6,599 nucleotides of DNA from Chlamydiota bacterium. Lineage in GTDB: Bacteria > Chlamydiota > Chlamydiia > Chlamydiales > SLFE01. The stretch covers positions 1 through 6,599 of the forward strand of contig JAAKFL010000103.1 of the NCBI GenBank assembly GCA_011065065.1. Reading direction: 5' to 3'. Below are positions 1 to 6,410 of this stretch, piece after piece; the stretch's first letter is position 1; each line of letters opens with the position of its first letter. A program made the translations under genes and the position numbers. Under the pieces are notes generated by a model. That model was not told the DNA's origin. It saw only the letters and a program-made list of their open reading frames with translations, and did no database searches.

Positions 1-11
1 GACACGATGAC

Positions 12-165
12 AGCCCAGGCTGTAGCGGAGCGGAGGCCTGGGAAAGCATTCCTAAAACATCAAAGCCCTGAAAGGGTGACATAAGCCGCGGTCAATGTCA
101 CCCTTTCAGGGCTTTTTTTCTTTTTTTTCGTTTTCCCAGCCCTCCGCTTCGCTACAGACTGGGCT
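12..165. repeat. Nested palindromic repeat element, PVC-type
   Basis: A two-layer palindrome. The outer arms are 12-42 and 135-165, each 31 nt, and pair at 28 of 31 positions when one is reverse-complemented. The left arm can also fold on itself, since CCCAGGC (14-20) pairs with GCCTGGG (36-42). The inner arms, 62-82 and 95-115, are a perfect 21-bp inverted repeat around a 12-nt loop containing CCGCGG. The pattern of an AGCCCAGG..CCTGGG hairpin next to a CCCTGAAAGGGTGACAT-type palindrome resembles dispersed non-coding repeats I have seen in PVC bacteria; that attribution is from memory. No transposase is present, so this would be a non-autonomous or REP-like element. An open frame across it (95-319) is low-complexity and not a gene. 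Confidence 0.85.
62..128 (+). terminator. Strong rho-independent terminator, core of the nested repeat
   Basis: A perfect 21-bp stem (62-82 with 95-115) is followed directly on the + strand by a T-tract at 113-128 (T7, C, T8). This is a textbook intrinsic terminator for a plus-strand gene ending left of the window. On the minus strand the same stem is followed by only a short, interrupted T run, so it should act much less well on read-through from queC. Confidence 0.75.
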
Positions 166-223
166 GACAAATGTCGGGCTTCCAGCCCTGCTGAGAAAAT
201 ACGATTTTTTTGAAGTCATTACC

Positions 224-301
224 GTGCCCGTGCCCGTGCCCGTGCCCGATATTTACGATTTTACGGAGTTCGGGCACGGGCACGCACACGGGCACGGGCA
301 C
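224..301. repeat. Inverted repeat built of GTGCCC hexamers
   Basis: Four tandem GTGCCC units (224-247) face five GGGCAC-type units (272-301, the third degenerate to GCACAC), separated by about 24 AT-rich bases. The arms are complementary, so the region can form a long GC-rich hairpin on either strand. It lies about 57 bp beyond the queC stop and could mark the 3' end of the operon transcript. No T-tract follows on the minus strand, so it is not a typical intrinsic terminator. Hexamer copy number could vary by slippage. Confidence 0.85.
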
Positions 302-358
302 GAATTGCTTTCTTTATGATATTAGTGGCGATAGCCGCTCGGGGCTCCAAGAAGTCTA

Positions 359-1048
359 TTAATATTGAACAGGTAAAACATAATCGGGATAGGCCTCTGC
401 ATACTCCCGAATGCCCTCATTCTTCAAGACACAGCTGGGGCACTCGCGACATCCCCAATACCGTTTCCCATTGTAGCAAGTGATGGTCTCCGCTAATAAA
501 TAATCCAAAACACCCAGAGAGTCGGCATATTCCAAGGATTCCCGCTTGGTCATGTGCACTAATGGAGTCCTAATCTCAAAATTGGGATCAGCAAAATCGA
601 TGCGAAGTAATTCCTCCAATCGATCCATGTAATCCCGCGAACAATCGCGATACCCACTATTCGCTGAATCGACCTCAATGACTCCCATATAAATACAGCT
701 AGCCCCCAATGAATGTGCTTGGATGCCTGCTACTCGTCCCATTAAACCATTCCGACCAATAACAAGTGTATTCGGGGGTTGCCCGTTTTGATGGGTGATT
801 TCGATATCATGATGCAACAAGGCATCCTGGGTGATTTCTTTTAAGCAATCGATCTCTAAAATGACGTGATCCATTTTCCAATCATGACAGATCTTTTTGG
901 CTTGTAAGATTTCAGGTTGATGTCTTTGGTGATAATCAAAGGTGACACTTAAGATATTTTCAGGGCCAAATTCTTTGATCGCAAGAGCAAGACAAATGGA
1001 GGAATCCATTCCCCCGGAATGCACAACAATCGCTTGTTTATTCAGCAT
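359..1048 (-). CDS. queC: 7-cyano-7-deazaguanine (preQ0) synthase QueC
   Basis: QueC is a cytosolic enzyme that converts 7-carboxy-7-deazaguanine to preQ0 using ammonia and ATP, on the route to queuosine in the wobble base of GUN tRNAs. The 229-aa product has the usual family length. It shows the N-terminal PP-loop SGGMDSS (residues 11-17) that binds ATP, the internal GRN segment (98-100), and a C-terminal zinc site with Cys191, Cys200, Cys203 and Cys206 in the family spacing CX8CX2CX2C. The ATG lies 11 bases inside the end of the upstream ABC exporter gene, with a weak AGGA about 8 nt before it, so translation is probably coupled. Two stops in a row (TAA then TAG) close the frame. It is the last gene of the operon, and no other queuosine gene is in the window. 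Defence-type QueC relatives (QatC) are longer and accompanied by other genes, so the metabolic role is preferred. Confidence 0.95.
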   Translation of the reverse strand: MLNKQAIVVHSGGMDSSICLALAIKEFGPENILSVTFDYHQRHQPEILQAKKICHDWKMDHVILEIDCLKEITQDALLHHDIEITHQNGQPPNTLVIGRNGLMGRVAGIQAHSLGASCIYMGVIEVDSANSGYRDCSRDYMDRLEELLRIDFADPNFEIRTPLVHMTKRESLEYADSLGVLDYLLAETITCYNGKRYWGCRECPSCVLKNEGIREYAEAYPDYVLPVQY

Positions 1049-2966
1049 GCGACAATTCCTGTGACTTGTGCATCATATCCCACATGAGCTTGAACGGAGG
1101 ACATGTTTTCAACAGCTCTTGTCGGGTCCCTTCTGCGATCTTCATCCCTTTGTTGAGGTAGATGATCTTATCAGCATCTCCAACTGTAGAAAGTCGATGC
1201 GCAATAATAATTTGTGTCATCTGACCTCGCAACTCACGAATGGCAGTTTTGATAATATTCTCGCTGACGGCATCCAAGGATGAAGTCGCTTCGTCCATCA
1301 CCAAGATGGGTGCCTTTTTCATGAGCGCTCTGGCAATCGCAAGCCGTTGTTGCTGTCCCCCCGATAAGTTCTTACCCGTTTCCGCTAAATAGGTATCATA
1401 CCCTTCGGGTAATTCTTCGATGAACTCGTTCGCATGAGCTCGTTTGGCTGCATCTTTGATTTCTTCTAGGGGTTCTGCTTGCCCGAATGTAATGTTATTG
1501 GCAATGGTATCTAAGAAGAGAAACGGTTTCTGCGGAACAAAGGCCATCTGATCGCGCAATGATTTTTGGGTGCACTCGGTAATGGAGCGGCCATCAATCA
1601 AGATATCTCCCTTTTGGACATCATAGAGTCGGGGAATGAGTTGCACAATCGTGGATTTTCCGGCACCGGTTGGTCCCACTAAAGCCACCGTTTGCCCTTT
1701 TTCAACAGTGAAGCTTAAGTCTTTTAAAATCCATTCATCACCGTAACGGAAGGATACGTTGCGAAATTCTAGCGACTTTTCAAAACCAGTTAAGACGTGG
1801 GCATTAGGGGAGTCTTGGATTTGAGGTTTGATCTGCATCACTTCGTACATTCTTTCTGCTGCAGCGGCTCCACGTTGAATCATGGAGTTAGTTTCGGCAA
1901 ACTTTTTAATCGGTTCGTAAAAGACATACAAAAGACCGCAGTAAACAATCACCTCAGGAACGCTCATATTGAGAAGATAGAGGCCCGATATTAAAGCTCC
2001 CGCTAAAAACGACATCCCTATGGTGTGGACGATGGGACGCGAGGCCACATCGTATTTGGCACTCTTTTGCTCCAAAAACGCCATGCGGTCATTTTCTTCA
2101 CGGTATTTTTTGAGAGAAAATTCTTCTCTTCCAAACACCTTGATAGTTTGGATTCCTGCTAAATAGTCGATCAAAACGGCAGAGAAACCTTCTTGGTTTT
2201 TCTGAAGTTTTTTAGAGATGCGCTTGACGTGTTTTGCAATATACAGAATAGGGAAGACAATCATGGGAAAACCCAGAAAGATCATAAGTGTTAATTGCCA
2301 TGATGCTACAAAGCAAAGAATCAAAGTCGTGAAAATAGTAAAAGGTGTCTGTAAATAATTGATCAATGATGCATTGACTCCGTCCGCAATTGCCGAGGCA
2401 TCTGTCACCACACGCGCTGAAATGCTCCCAATATTATGCTCCTGATAGAAGCTCATGGGCAACGATTGAATGTGCTCAAAAAAGTCTTGCCTTAAGTTGC
2501 GGCTGACTCGAATGGCCACTATTTTCGTGGTCAAGCGATGACAGAACATAGCGATGGCATTGAATAACGCTACGCAGATGACGAGCAAAGCTAAAAATTT
2601 TGGTTTTCCGCTAATGGGTAAGACTTGATCGAGGTAATGGGTGGCTCGATCGACAATTCCATTCGGTTTTACTGTGTTCATAAATCGGTTGGAATCTTGA
2701 AGGTCGATATACCCTTTATGATCAGTATCCAGCTGTTGCCAACGCTCCTCAAATTGCTCGTGAGTGATCTTTTCTGAGTTTTGAAGAACATTGTCTTTGA
2801 CAGGACTAAAGAGTTCGAAAAAGCCAGGGCCCTTTTTTGCGAGGATACCGATTGTCACAATTTCCATCTGCGTTCCAATCGTAAAGAAACACATGGCAAT
2901 CATAGTAAAAACAATCAGATGAAAATTTCGATTTTTTAAAAAAGCTAATTGGAATAATAGTTTCAT
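1038..2966 (-). CDS. msbA: MsbA-like lipid ABC exporter (TMD-NBD fusion) with EF-hand-like loop
   Basis: A 642-aa half-transporter that should work as a homodimer in the inner membrane, flipping a lipid such as the lipid A core; the substrate is inferred from family and context. The transmembrane domain (about 1-355) has helices near 16-41, 123-143, 205-222, 225-243, 313-332 and 335-352. The nucleotide-binding domain (about 398-640) is complete: Walker A GPTGAGKST (431-439), Q-loop Gln479, signature LSGGQQQR (534-541), Walker B ILVMDEA (554-560, catalytic Glu559), D-loop SSLD (562-565) and H-loop His590. The loop between helices 1 and 2 (about 42-122) is unusually long and contains an EF-hand-like motif. 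The total exceeds the roughly 580 residues of E. coli MsbA mainly because of this loop. The ATG overlaps the accA stop as ATGA. No clear Shine-Dalgarno is visible, so coupling to accA is likely. The gene symbol is tentative. Confidence 0.92.
   Translation of the reverse strand: MKLLFQLAFLKNRNFHLIVFTMIAMCFFTIGTQMEIVTIGILAKKGPGFFELFSPVKDNVLQNSEKITHEQFEERWQQLDTDHKGYIDLQDSNRFMNTVKPNGIVDRATHYLDQVLPISGKPKFLALLVICVALFNAIAMFCHRLTTKIVAIRVSRNLRQDFFEHIQSLPMSFYQEHNIGSISARVVTDASAIADGVNASLINYLQTPFTIFTTLILCFVASWQLTLMIFLGFPMIVFPILYIAKHVKRISKKLQKNQEGFSAVLIDYLAGIQTIKVFGREEFSLKKYREENDRMAFLEQKSAKYDVASRPIVHTIGMSFLAGALISGLYLLNMSVPEVIVYCGLLYVFYEPIKKFAETNSMIQRGAAAAERMYEVMQIKPQIQDSPNAHVLTGFEKSLEFRNVSFRYGDEWILKDLSFTVEKGQTVALVGPTGAGKSTIVQLIPRLYDVQKGDILIDGRSITECTQKSLRDQMAFVPQKPFLFLDTIANNITFGQAEPLEEIKDAAKRAHANEFIEELPEGYDTYLAETGKNLSGGQQQRLAIARALMKKAPILVMDEATSSLDAVSENIIKTAIRELRGQMTQIIIAHRLSTVGDADKIIYLNKGMKIAEGTRQELLKTCPPFKLMWDMMHKSQELSHAE
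2658..2765 (-). other. EF-hand-like motif encoded in the ABC exporter's first outer loop
   Basis: Residues 68-103 of the exporter read as helix-loop-helix. The loop DTDHKGYIDLQD (80-91, bases 2694-2729) has Asp at positions 1 and 3, Gly at 6, Ile at 8 and Asp at 12, close to the EF-hand pattern DxDxDGxIxxxE. The flanks THEQFEERWQQL and SNRFMNTV have the amphipathic spacing of E and F helices. Departures are Lys at position 5 and Asp instead of Glu at 12. The segment lies between helices 1 and 2, so it should face the periplasm. Calcium binding is inference. Confidence 0.6.
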
Positions 2967-3937
2967 AATGGCGAACTCGTGAAGTGACTTTGTGTTGTCA
3001 GTTGGCCGATCTTGCGATACTTGTTGTATCGTTGTTCAAGAAGAATGTGCGGAGGGAGCCGTTTCAAAATGTCCCACTGGCCTTCTACAAATTGTCTGAC
3101 ATTTTGATAAACAGTTTGGGGATGATGATGCGCTCCTCCAAGAGGCTCTGAAAGCACTTCGTCAATGATGTCAAATTCGAGAAGATTTTCTGAATTCAAT
3201 TTCAAAGCTGCTGCGGCCTCAACATTTTTGCTGGCATCTTTCCATAAAATTGAAGCACAGCCTTCCGGAGAAATCACCGAATAATACGCATGTTCCAGCA
3301 TACCGATCGAATCACCCACTCCAATCCCCAAAGCACCCCCTGAGCACCCTTCTCCGATGACCACACAGATGATTGGAGTTTCAATACGGGACATCTCTCT
3401 TAAATTGTGAGCAATCGCCCAACCTTGACCCCTTTGCTCCGCTTCCAATCCAGGGAAAGCCCCCTTGGTATCAATTAAAGAAATCACAGGAAGGTGAAAC
3501 TTTTCAGCCAACTTCATTAACCGTAGAGCTTTTCGATAGCCTTCAGGCTGCATCATCCCAAAATTGCGCTTGATGCGATCATCTGTATCTCGCCCACACT
3601 CTTGACCGATCACCAGACATTTCATATCTCCCAATTGCGCGAAGCCTCCCACAATGGCCTGGTCATTCGCAAACAGGCGATCACCTGATAACTCTTCAAA
3701 GTCCGAAAACATATGCTGAATGTAATCAATCGAATGAGGACGATTCCTATGACGACAAATTTGTACTCGTTGCCATGGAGTGAGATTGGAATAGATATCC
3801 TTTCTCAAACTTTCTAGTTTTCTCTCGAGCCTTTGGATTTCCCCCGCGAAAATTGGATTGTTCTCACTCTTTTTTCTGAGATGATCAATCGTCTTTACAT
3901 ACTCTTTAATCTCTTTTTCATGGGGCAAAGTGTTCAT
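2963..3937 (-). CDS. accA: Acetyl-CoA carboxylase carboxyltransferase subunit alpha
   Basis: AccA pairs with AccD to form the cytosolic carboxyltransferase that moves CO2 from biotin-carboxylated AccB to acetyl-CoA, giving malonyl-CoA for fatty-acid synthesis. The 324-aa product matches the usual length (E. coli about 319). Recognisable blocks are the N-terminal helical region (residues 1-50), LTPWQRVQICRHRNRP (52-67), LSGDRLFANDQAIVGG (83-98), FPGLEAEQRGQGWAIAHNLR (161-180), the oxyanion-hole segment GEGCSGGALGIGVGD (195-209) and SVISPEGCASILWK (220-233). No key segment is missing. The start ATG shares one base with the TAA of the preceding transpeptidase gene (TAATG), with GGAGAAGAAG upstream as a ribosome site. 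The stop overlaps the exporter start. accD, accB and accC are not in the window, as is usual when accA sits apart. Confidence 0.97.
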   Translation of the reverse strand: MNTLPHEKEIKEYVKTIDHLRKKSENNPIFAGEIQRLERKLESLRKDIYSNLTPWQRVQICRHRNRPHSIDYIQHMFSDFEELSGDRLFANDQAIVGGFAQLGDMKCLVIGQECGRDTDDRIKRNFGMMQPEGYRKALRLMKLAEKFHLPVISLIDTKGAFPGLEAEQRGQGWAIAHNLREMSRIETPIICVVIGEGCSGGALGIGVGDSIGMLEHAYYSVISPEGCASILWKDASKNVEAAAALKLNSENLLEFDIIDEVLSEPLGGAHHHPQTVYQNVRQFVEGQWDILKRLPPHILLEQRYNKYRKIGQLTTQSHFTSSPL

Positions 3938-4953
3938 TATTGTACTTCTTCTCCAGGTAATGTCGCATCGTGATAGTCACTGACGAGTTCGATAAATGAA
4001 TGTTTGGAAGCAATGATGGCATAAATCTCTTCAATATCCTCAGATTCCATTCGGATACACCCATCACTCAGATAAGTTTGAAGACTTGAAACGTTTTCGA
4101 CAAGCTTCCCGTTTTCATCATCACTCCATGGAATTCCATGGAGCCCAAACCCTTTTGCTGGTGCTGTCGTATTGGAAATTTCTTTCTCAAAGGGAATCCA
4201 ACGAGTTCCAAAAATACGAATTAATTCCACCCTTTTTCCGTTATGGGGGCCCATCATTTTTGGCTTGTACGCCACAATACGATTACCCAATGAATACTTT
4301 CCGCGCGGAGTCAACAGCCCAGATGATTTCAAGGGATCCGGCTTGCCCAATCCCACAGCATAATCTTTCAATAAAACTCGCTTATGACTGTCCCGATCAT
4401 AAAGATAAAACCAAAGTTTGCAACGGGATAAATCCACCAATAAATAAAATTCGATGTCCTTATCAGGATCCAACACATTAAAGTGATCTCCATTGGAAAT
4501 GTCTTGTTTGTAATAGTTTCCTTTCCCATGCAAACTACGGGCAATGAAATGACTTGGTGTCTTGTAATGAGAGGCATAATCAGAAATCCAAGCTGGTCGC
4601 CCCTTCAGCCAATCCACTCGACTCCGATACTTGATCGTTTTCACATAAGGCAACGAATGATCGTTAGTCGTAAACAACTGTTCGATGCGATCCCCAGTCG
4701 GAAGGTCTTCCGCATCCAATGGCCAAGACGTCGTTACTGGTTCATGCGGGTTAACCGGAGTATCTCTCACAACCTCAACAACTTCCTCAATGATCTCCGG
4801 CTCTCCCAAAAGCTCCACTTTAATCGGAGCAATCTGCGTCGATTCCGCTGAGACTACAACCTGTGGCTCCTGAGATTTCGAATTTTTCAAATAAGCCGCG
4901 ATTCCAATGATTGAAAATAGAATAAGGGATGTGATGATTAATAGCTTAGCCAA
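3937..4953 (-). CDS. Membrane-anchored L,D-transpeptidase (YkuD/ErfK family)
   Basis: First gene of the operon. It probably encodes a periplasmic enzyme that forms 3-3 peptidoglycan cross-links or attaches proteins to the wall, using a catalytic cysteine. Numbered from the TTG at 4953 (338 aa), there is one N-terminal hydrophobic segment (about 4-22) with no evident cleavage site or lipobox, so a signal anchor. An acidic, proline-containing linker (about 30-85) follows. The YkuD domain (about 164-325) shows LVDLSRCKLWFY, LTPRGKY, then His272-Gly273 in GFGLHGIP and the signature SDGCIRM with Cys299 and Arg301. Start choice: no in-frame ATG is near. The TTG at 4951-4953 has a perfect GAGGAGAGG ribosome site in front of it, whereas the other TTG (4966-4968, 5 residues longer) has none. 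The last base of the stop codon TAA is the first base of the accA ATG. Family assignment is firm; the exact reaction is inferred. Confidence 0.9.
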   Translation of the reverse strand: MAKLLIITSLILFSIIGIAAYLKNSKSQEPQVVVSAESTQIAPIKVELLGEPEIIEEVVEVVRDTPVNPHEPVTTSWPLDAEDLPTGDRIEQLFTTNDHSLPYVKTIKYRSRVDWLKGRPAWISDYASHYKTPSHFIARSLHGKGNYYKQDISNGDHFNVLDPDKDIEFYLLVDLSRCKLWFYLYDRDSHKRVLLKDYAVGLGKPDPLKSSGLLTPRGKYSLGNRIVAYKPKMMGPHNGKRVELIRIFGTRWIPFEKEISNTTAPAKGFGLHGIPWSDDENGKLVENVSSLQTYLSDGCIRMESEDIEEIYAIIASKHSFIELVSDYHDATLPGEEVQ

Positions 4954-4957
4954 GGGA

Positions 4958-4966
4958 CCTCTCCTC
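4958..4966 (-). promoter_or_regulatory. Ribosome binding site deciding the TTG start of the L,D-transpeptidase
   Basis: GAGGAGAGG on the minus strand, with the AGGAG core 7 nt before the TTG at 4953. It is the best Shine-Dalgarno match in the window. Because it lies just inside a frame opened from the TTG at 4968, it favours the shorter protein. Confidence 0.7.
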
Positions 4967-4980
4967 AAAATAGATTTTAC

Positions 4981-4998
4981 CCCAGGTTGCGACCTGGG
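4981..4998. repeat. 18-bp perfect palindrome in the operon leader
   Basis: CCCAGGTTGCGACCTGGG has 7-bp arms around a 4-nt loop, counting CCCAGGT with ACCTGGG. It sits between the candidate -10 box and the ribosome site of the transpeptidase gene, about where transcription should start. It could be an operator, a stabilising 5' hairpin, or a minimal copy of the CCCAGG-type repeat seen at 12-165. The sequence alone does not choose among these. Confidence 0.7.
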
Positions 4999-5037
4999 AT
5001 TTTATAGCATTTTAGCCTTTTTTCCTTTTGAGTACAA
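4994..5037 (-). promoter_or_regulatory. Candidate promoter for the transpeptidase-accA-msbA-queC operon
   Basis: On the minus strand an extended -10 element TGCTATAAA occupies 5009-5001 (hexamer TATAAA 5006-5001). No good -35 lies 17 bp upstream of it. A second overlapping option is TTGTAC (5037-5032), a 17-bp spacer, then TAAAAT (5014-5009). Either puts the transcription start at about 5002-4994, at the edge of or within the palindrome. This is the only sizeable non-coding gap upstream of the operon. Prediction by eye. Confidence 0.45.
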
Positions 5038-5119
5038 GGGGTTCGGAAATCATTTATATAGAATTATTTTGATTCTCTTATAGCCCTAAAAATTCATAAA
5101 ATGACTCATTATCAACAAC

Positions 5120-5149
5120 TTAACAACATATAAAAAATTTAGTGATTAT
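5120..5149 (+). promoter_or_regulatory. Possible promoter of the 402-codon unknown gene
   Basis: TTAACA (5120-5125), an 18-bp spacer and GATTAT (5144-5149) match the -35/-10 consensus at 5 and 4 of 6 positions. The surrounding 5041-5185 is strongly AT-rich, so chance matches are likely. The rest of 5038-5119 shows no other structure I can name. Confidence 0.25.
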
Positions 5150-5200
5150 TTCTTGGCCTGCCATTTGCTTATTTTTTATTCATAATGCGAGGGGTGTATT

Positions 5201-6409
5201 ATGGACAATTCTGAAGAAAAATTAACTATGGTCTCGAGACCTCATGGAAATGTGGATGAGTGCAACCTATTGAACTGGTTGAACAAACATCATCCTGAGG
5301 TATTGTCTGAAACTGATAAAATTCAAAATTTAAGATTTTCTATCGAGAGAGAGGATGGTTTTTTTCTTATCACGCCATACATGATTCCCAATAAGAAAGA
5401 TCGATTTTTGAAAATCAAGGTGAAATGGGAGTTCGAGATTGAGGGTGAAGAATTTGTGATTTGGTCGACTTTATACACAACCATTCATTGTCCTCAGGAT
5501 GGTGAAAACCTTAAGCCAATGATGCTTGCAAAAGCAAAGGTCTTGATGCTGACAAAGACATATTGTGATCATCTCCAGGCGATTATAGACTCTAAACACA
5601 CGGATCATAATATTGCAGCTCAGAACCGATCCATTTTCCAAATCATGAAACATTTCCATATTGAGACAACACCGACGGGTAGGGTCAAGAGTTTTATCGT
5701 CACCACCAATGAAAAAGCGTTAAATGGGATTTATAAAAACTATATTTTGGCAAAAGAAGGACTGCGATATGAAACGACACGCTTTTTATCTCCCTATTTT
5801 AACGTGTCTCAAGTGAATTTGTATGAGTCTAAAACTCTGATCAAGAATGGAATGGATGATACTCTTTATCAGGCGTTGGTCGCGGAAAAAGCAGGTCGCT
5901 TAAACCGTACCATCATCAACTATTATACTCTGTGTGGAAATCGTTACTGTCAGACCTTTGAAGAAGCCTATACCCGTTTTATTGATCTTGTGGCGGATGA
6001 TCAGGTACAGGAGAGTATACGGGAATTGAAAGACATGGAAAAAGGGGCGCATCGTCGACATTTCACCATACCAGAAATTCAGAGTAAACTTGAAAAGATC
6101 AAAAAGCACCTGGAGCAGCATCACGAGACTGCGCAGAATGAGTTCATGATCATGCAAGATTGCTATAATCATCTTCAGAATTTGATTGATAAGTTTGATT
6201 CATGGAGGGAGCATTCTGAACTTTCATTGGCTCAAACCAGTTTGCTCGAGAATAAGATTGATGATTTGGCGAAGTATGTGGGTAAGAAGAGATTGATCAT
6301 GGTAGAGCTCAAAGGAAGGTATGAAGGGATTGAATACTGGGCAAAATGGTTTAAGGAGCAGTTTCCGATGCTCTTCCGTTTCATGGATGATGATTTAGAA
6401 CAATTTTAA
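5201..6409 (+). CDS. Protein of unknown function with helical, coiled-coil-like C-terminal region
   Basis: I do not recognise this 402-aa product. It starts at an ATG preceded by GAGGGGT (5189-5195), 5 nt upstream, a good ribosome site. There is no signal peptide or membrane segment, so it is cytosolic or secreted by a route without a cleavable signal. The N-terminal third (about 40-125) alternates short hydrophobic strands with charged residues (for example RFLKIKVKWEFEIEGEEFVIW), suggesting a beta-rich domain. The middle (about 140-275) is mixed. Residues about 285-355 are charged and heptad-like (SKLEKIKKHLEQ, CYNHLQNLIDKF, SLLENKIDDLAKY), suggesting a long helical hairpin or coiled coil. 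The end is aromatic and acidic (YWAKWFKEQFPM..DDDLEQF). Histidine is frequent and I see no catalytic motif. It is transcribed divergently from the operon. Because it is full length and has its own ribosome site, it is likely a real gene, perhaps lineage-specific; a role as a secreted host-interaction protein is possible but unsupported. Confidence 0.8.
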   Translation: MDNSEEKLTMVSRPHGNVDECNLLNWLNKHHPEVLSETDKIQNLRFSIEREDGFFLITPYMIPNKKDRFLKIKVKWEFEIEGEEFVIWSTLYTTIHCPQDGENLKPMMLAKAKVLMLTKTYCDHLQAIIDSKHTDHNIAAQNRSIFQIMKHFHIETTPTGRVKSFIVTTNEKALNGIYKNYILAKEGLRYETTRFLSPYFNVSQVNLYESKTLIKNGMDDTLYQALVAEKAGRLNRTIINYYTLCGNRYCQTFEEAYTRFIDLVADDQVQESIRELKDMEKGAHRRHFTIPEIQSKLEKIKKHLEQHHETAQNEFMIMQDCYNHLQNLIDKFDSWREHSELSLAQTSLLENKIDDLAKYVGKKRLIMVELKGRYEGIEYWAKWFKEQFPMLFRFMDDDLEQF

Positions 6410-6410
6410 C

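Noticed and set aside
95..319. 74-codon plus-strand open frame with VPVPVPVP and GHGHAHGHGH runs
   Set aside because: The protein repeats are only the translation of the GTGCCC/GGGCAC hexamers and of the terminator stem. There is no ribosome site and the frame crosses two repeat elements.
326..341. Small hairpin (AGTGGC-GATA-GCCGCT, one G-T pair) after queC as its terminator
   Set aside because: The stem is only 6 bp and is followed on the minus strand by mixed sequence without a T run.
359..1048. queC as part of a defence system (QatC or similar)
   Set aside because: The length, PP-loop and zinc cysteines fit the metabolic enzyme, and the neighbours are envelope genes rather than an ATPase, nuclease or effector set.
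1068..1994. Plus-strand frames opposite the ABC exporter (1068-1283, 1797-1994)
   Set aside because: Antisense shadows of the nucleotide-binding domain; no start signals and no recognisable protein features.
4124..4143. 20-bp perfect palindrome centred on GGAATTCC inside the transpeptidase gene
   Set aside because: It falls exactly on codons for Leu-His-Gly-Ile-Pro-Trp-Ser, including the conserved His-Gly of the YkuD active site, so coding constraint plus chance is the simplest explanation.
4086..4851. Overlapping plus-strand open frames (4086-4481, 4483-4851) opposite the transpeptidase gene
   Set aside because: They are antisense to a gene with clear catalytic motifs, have no ribosome sites, and their translations look random.
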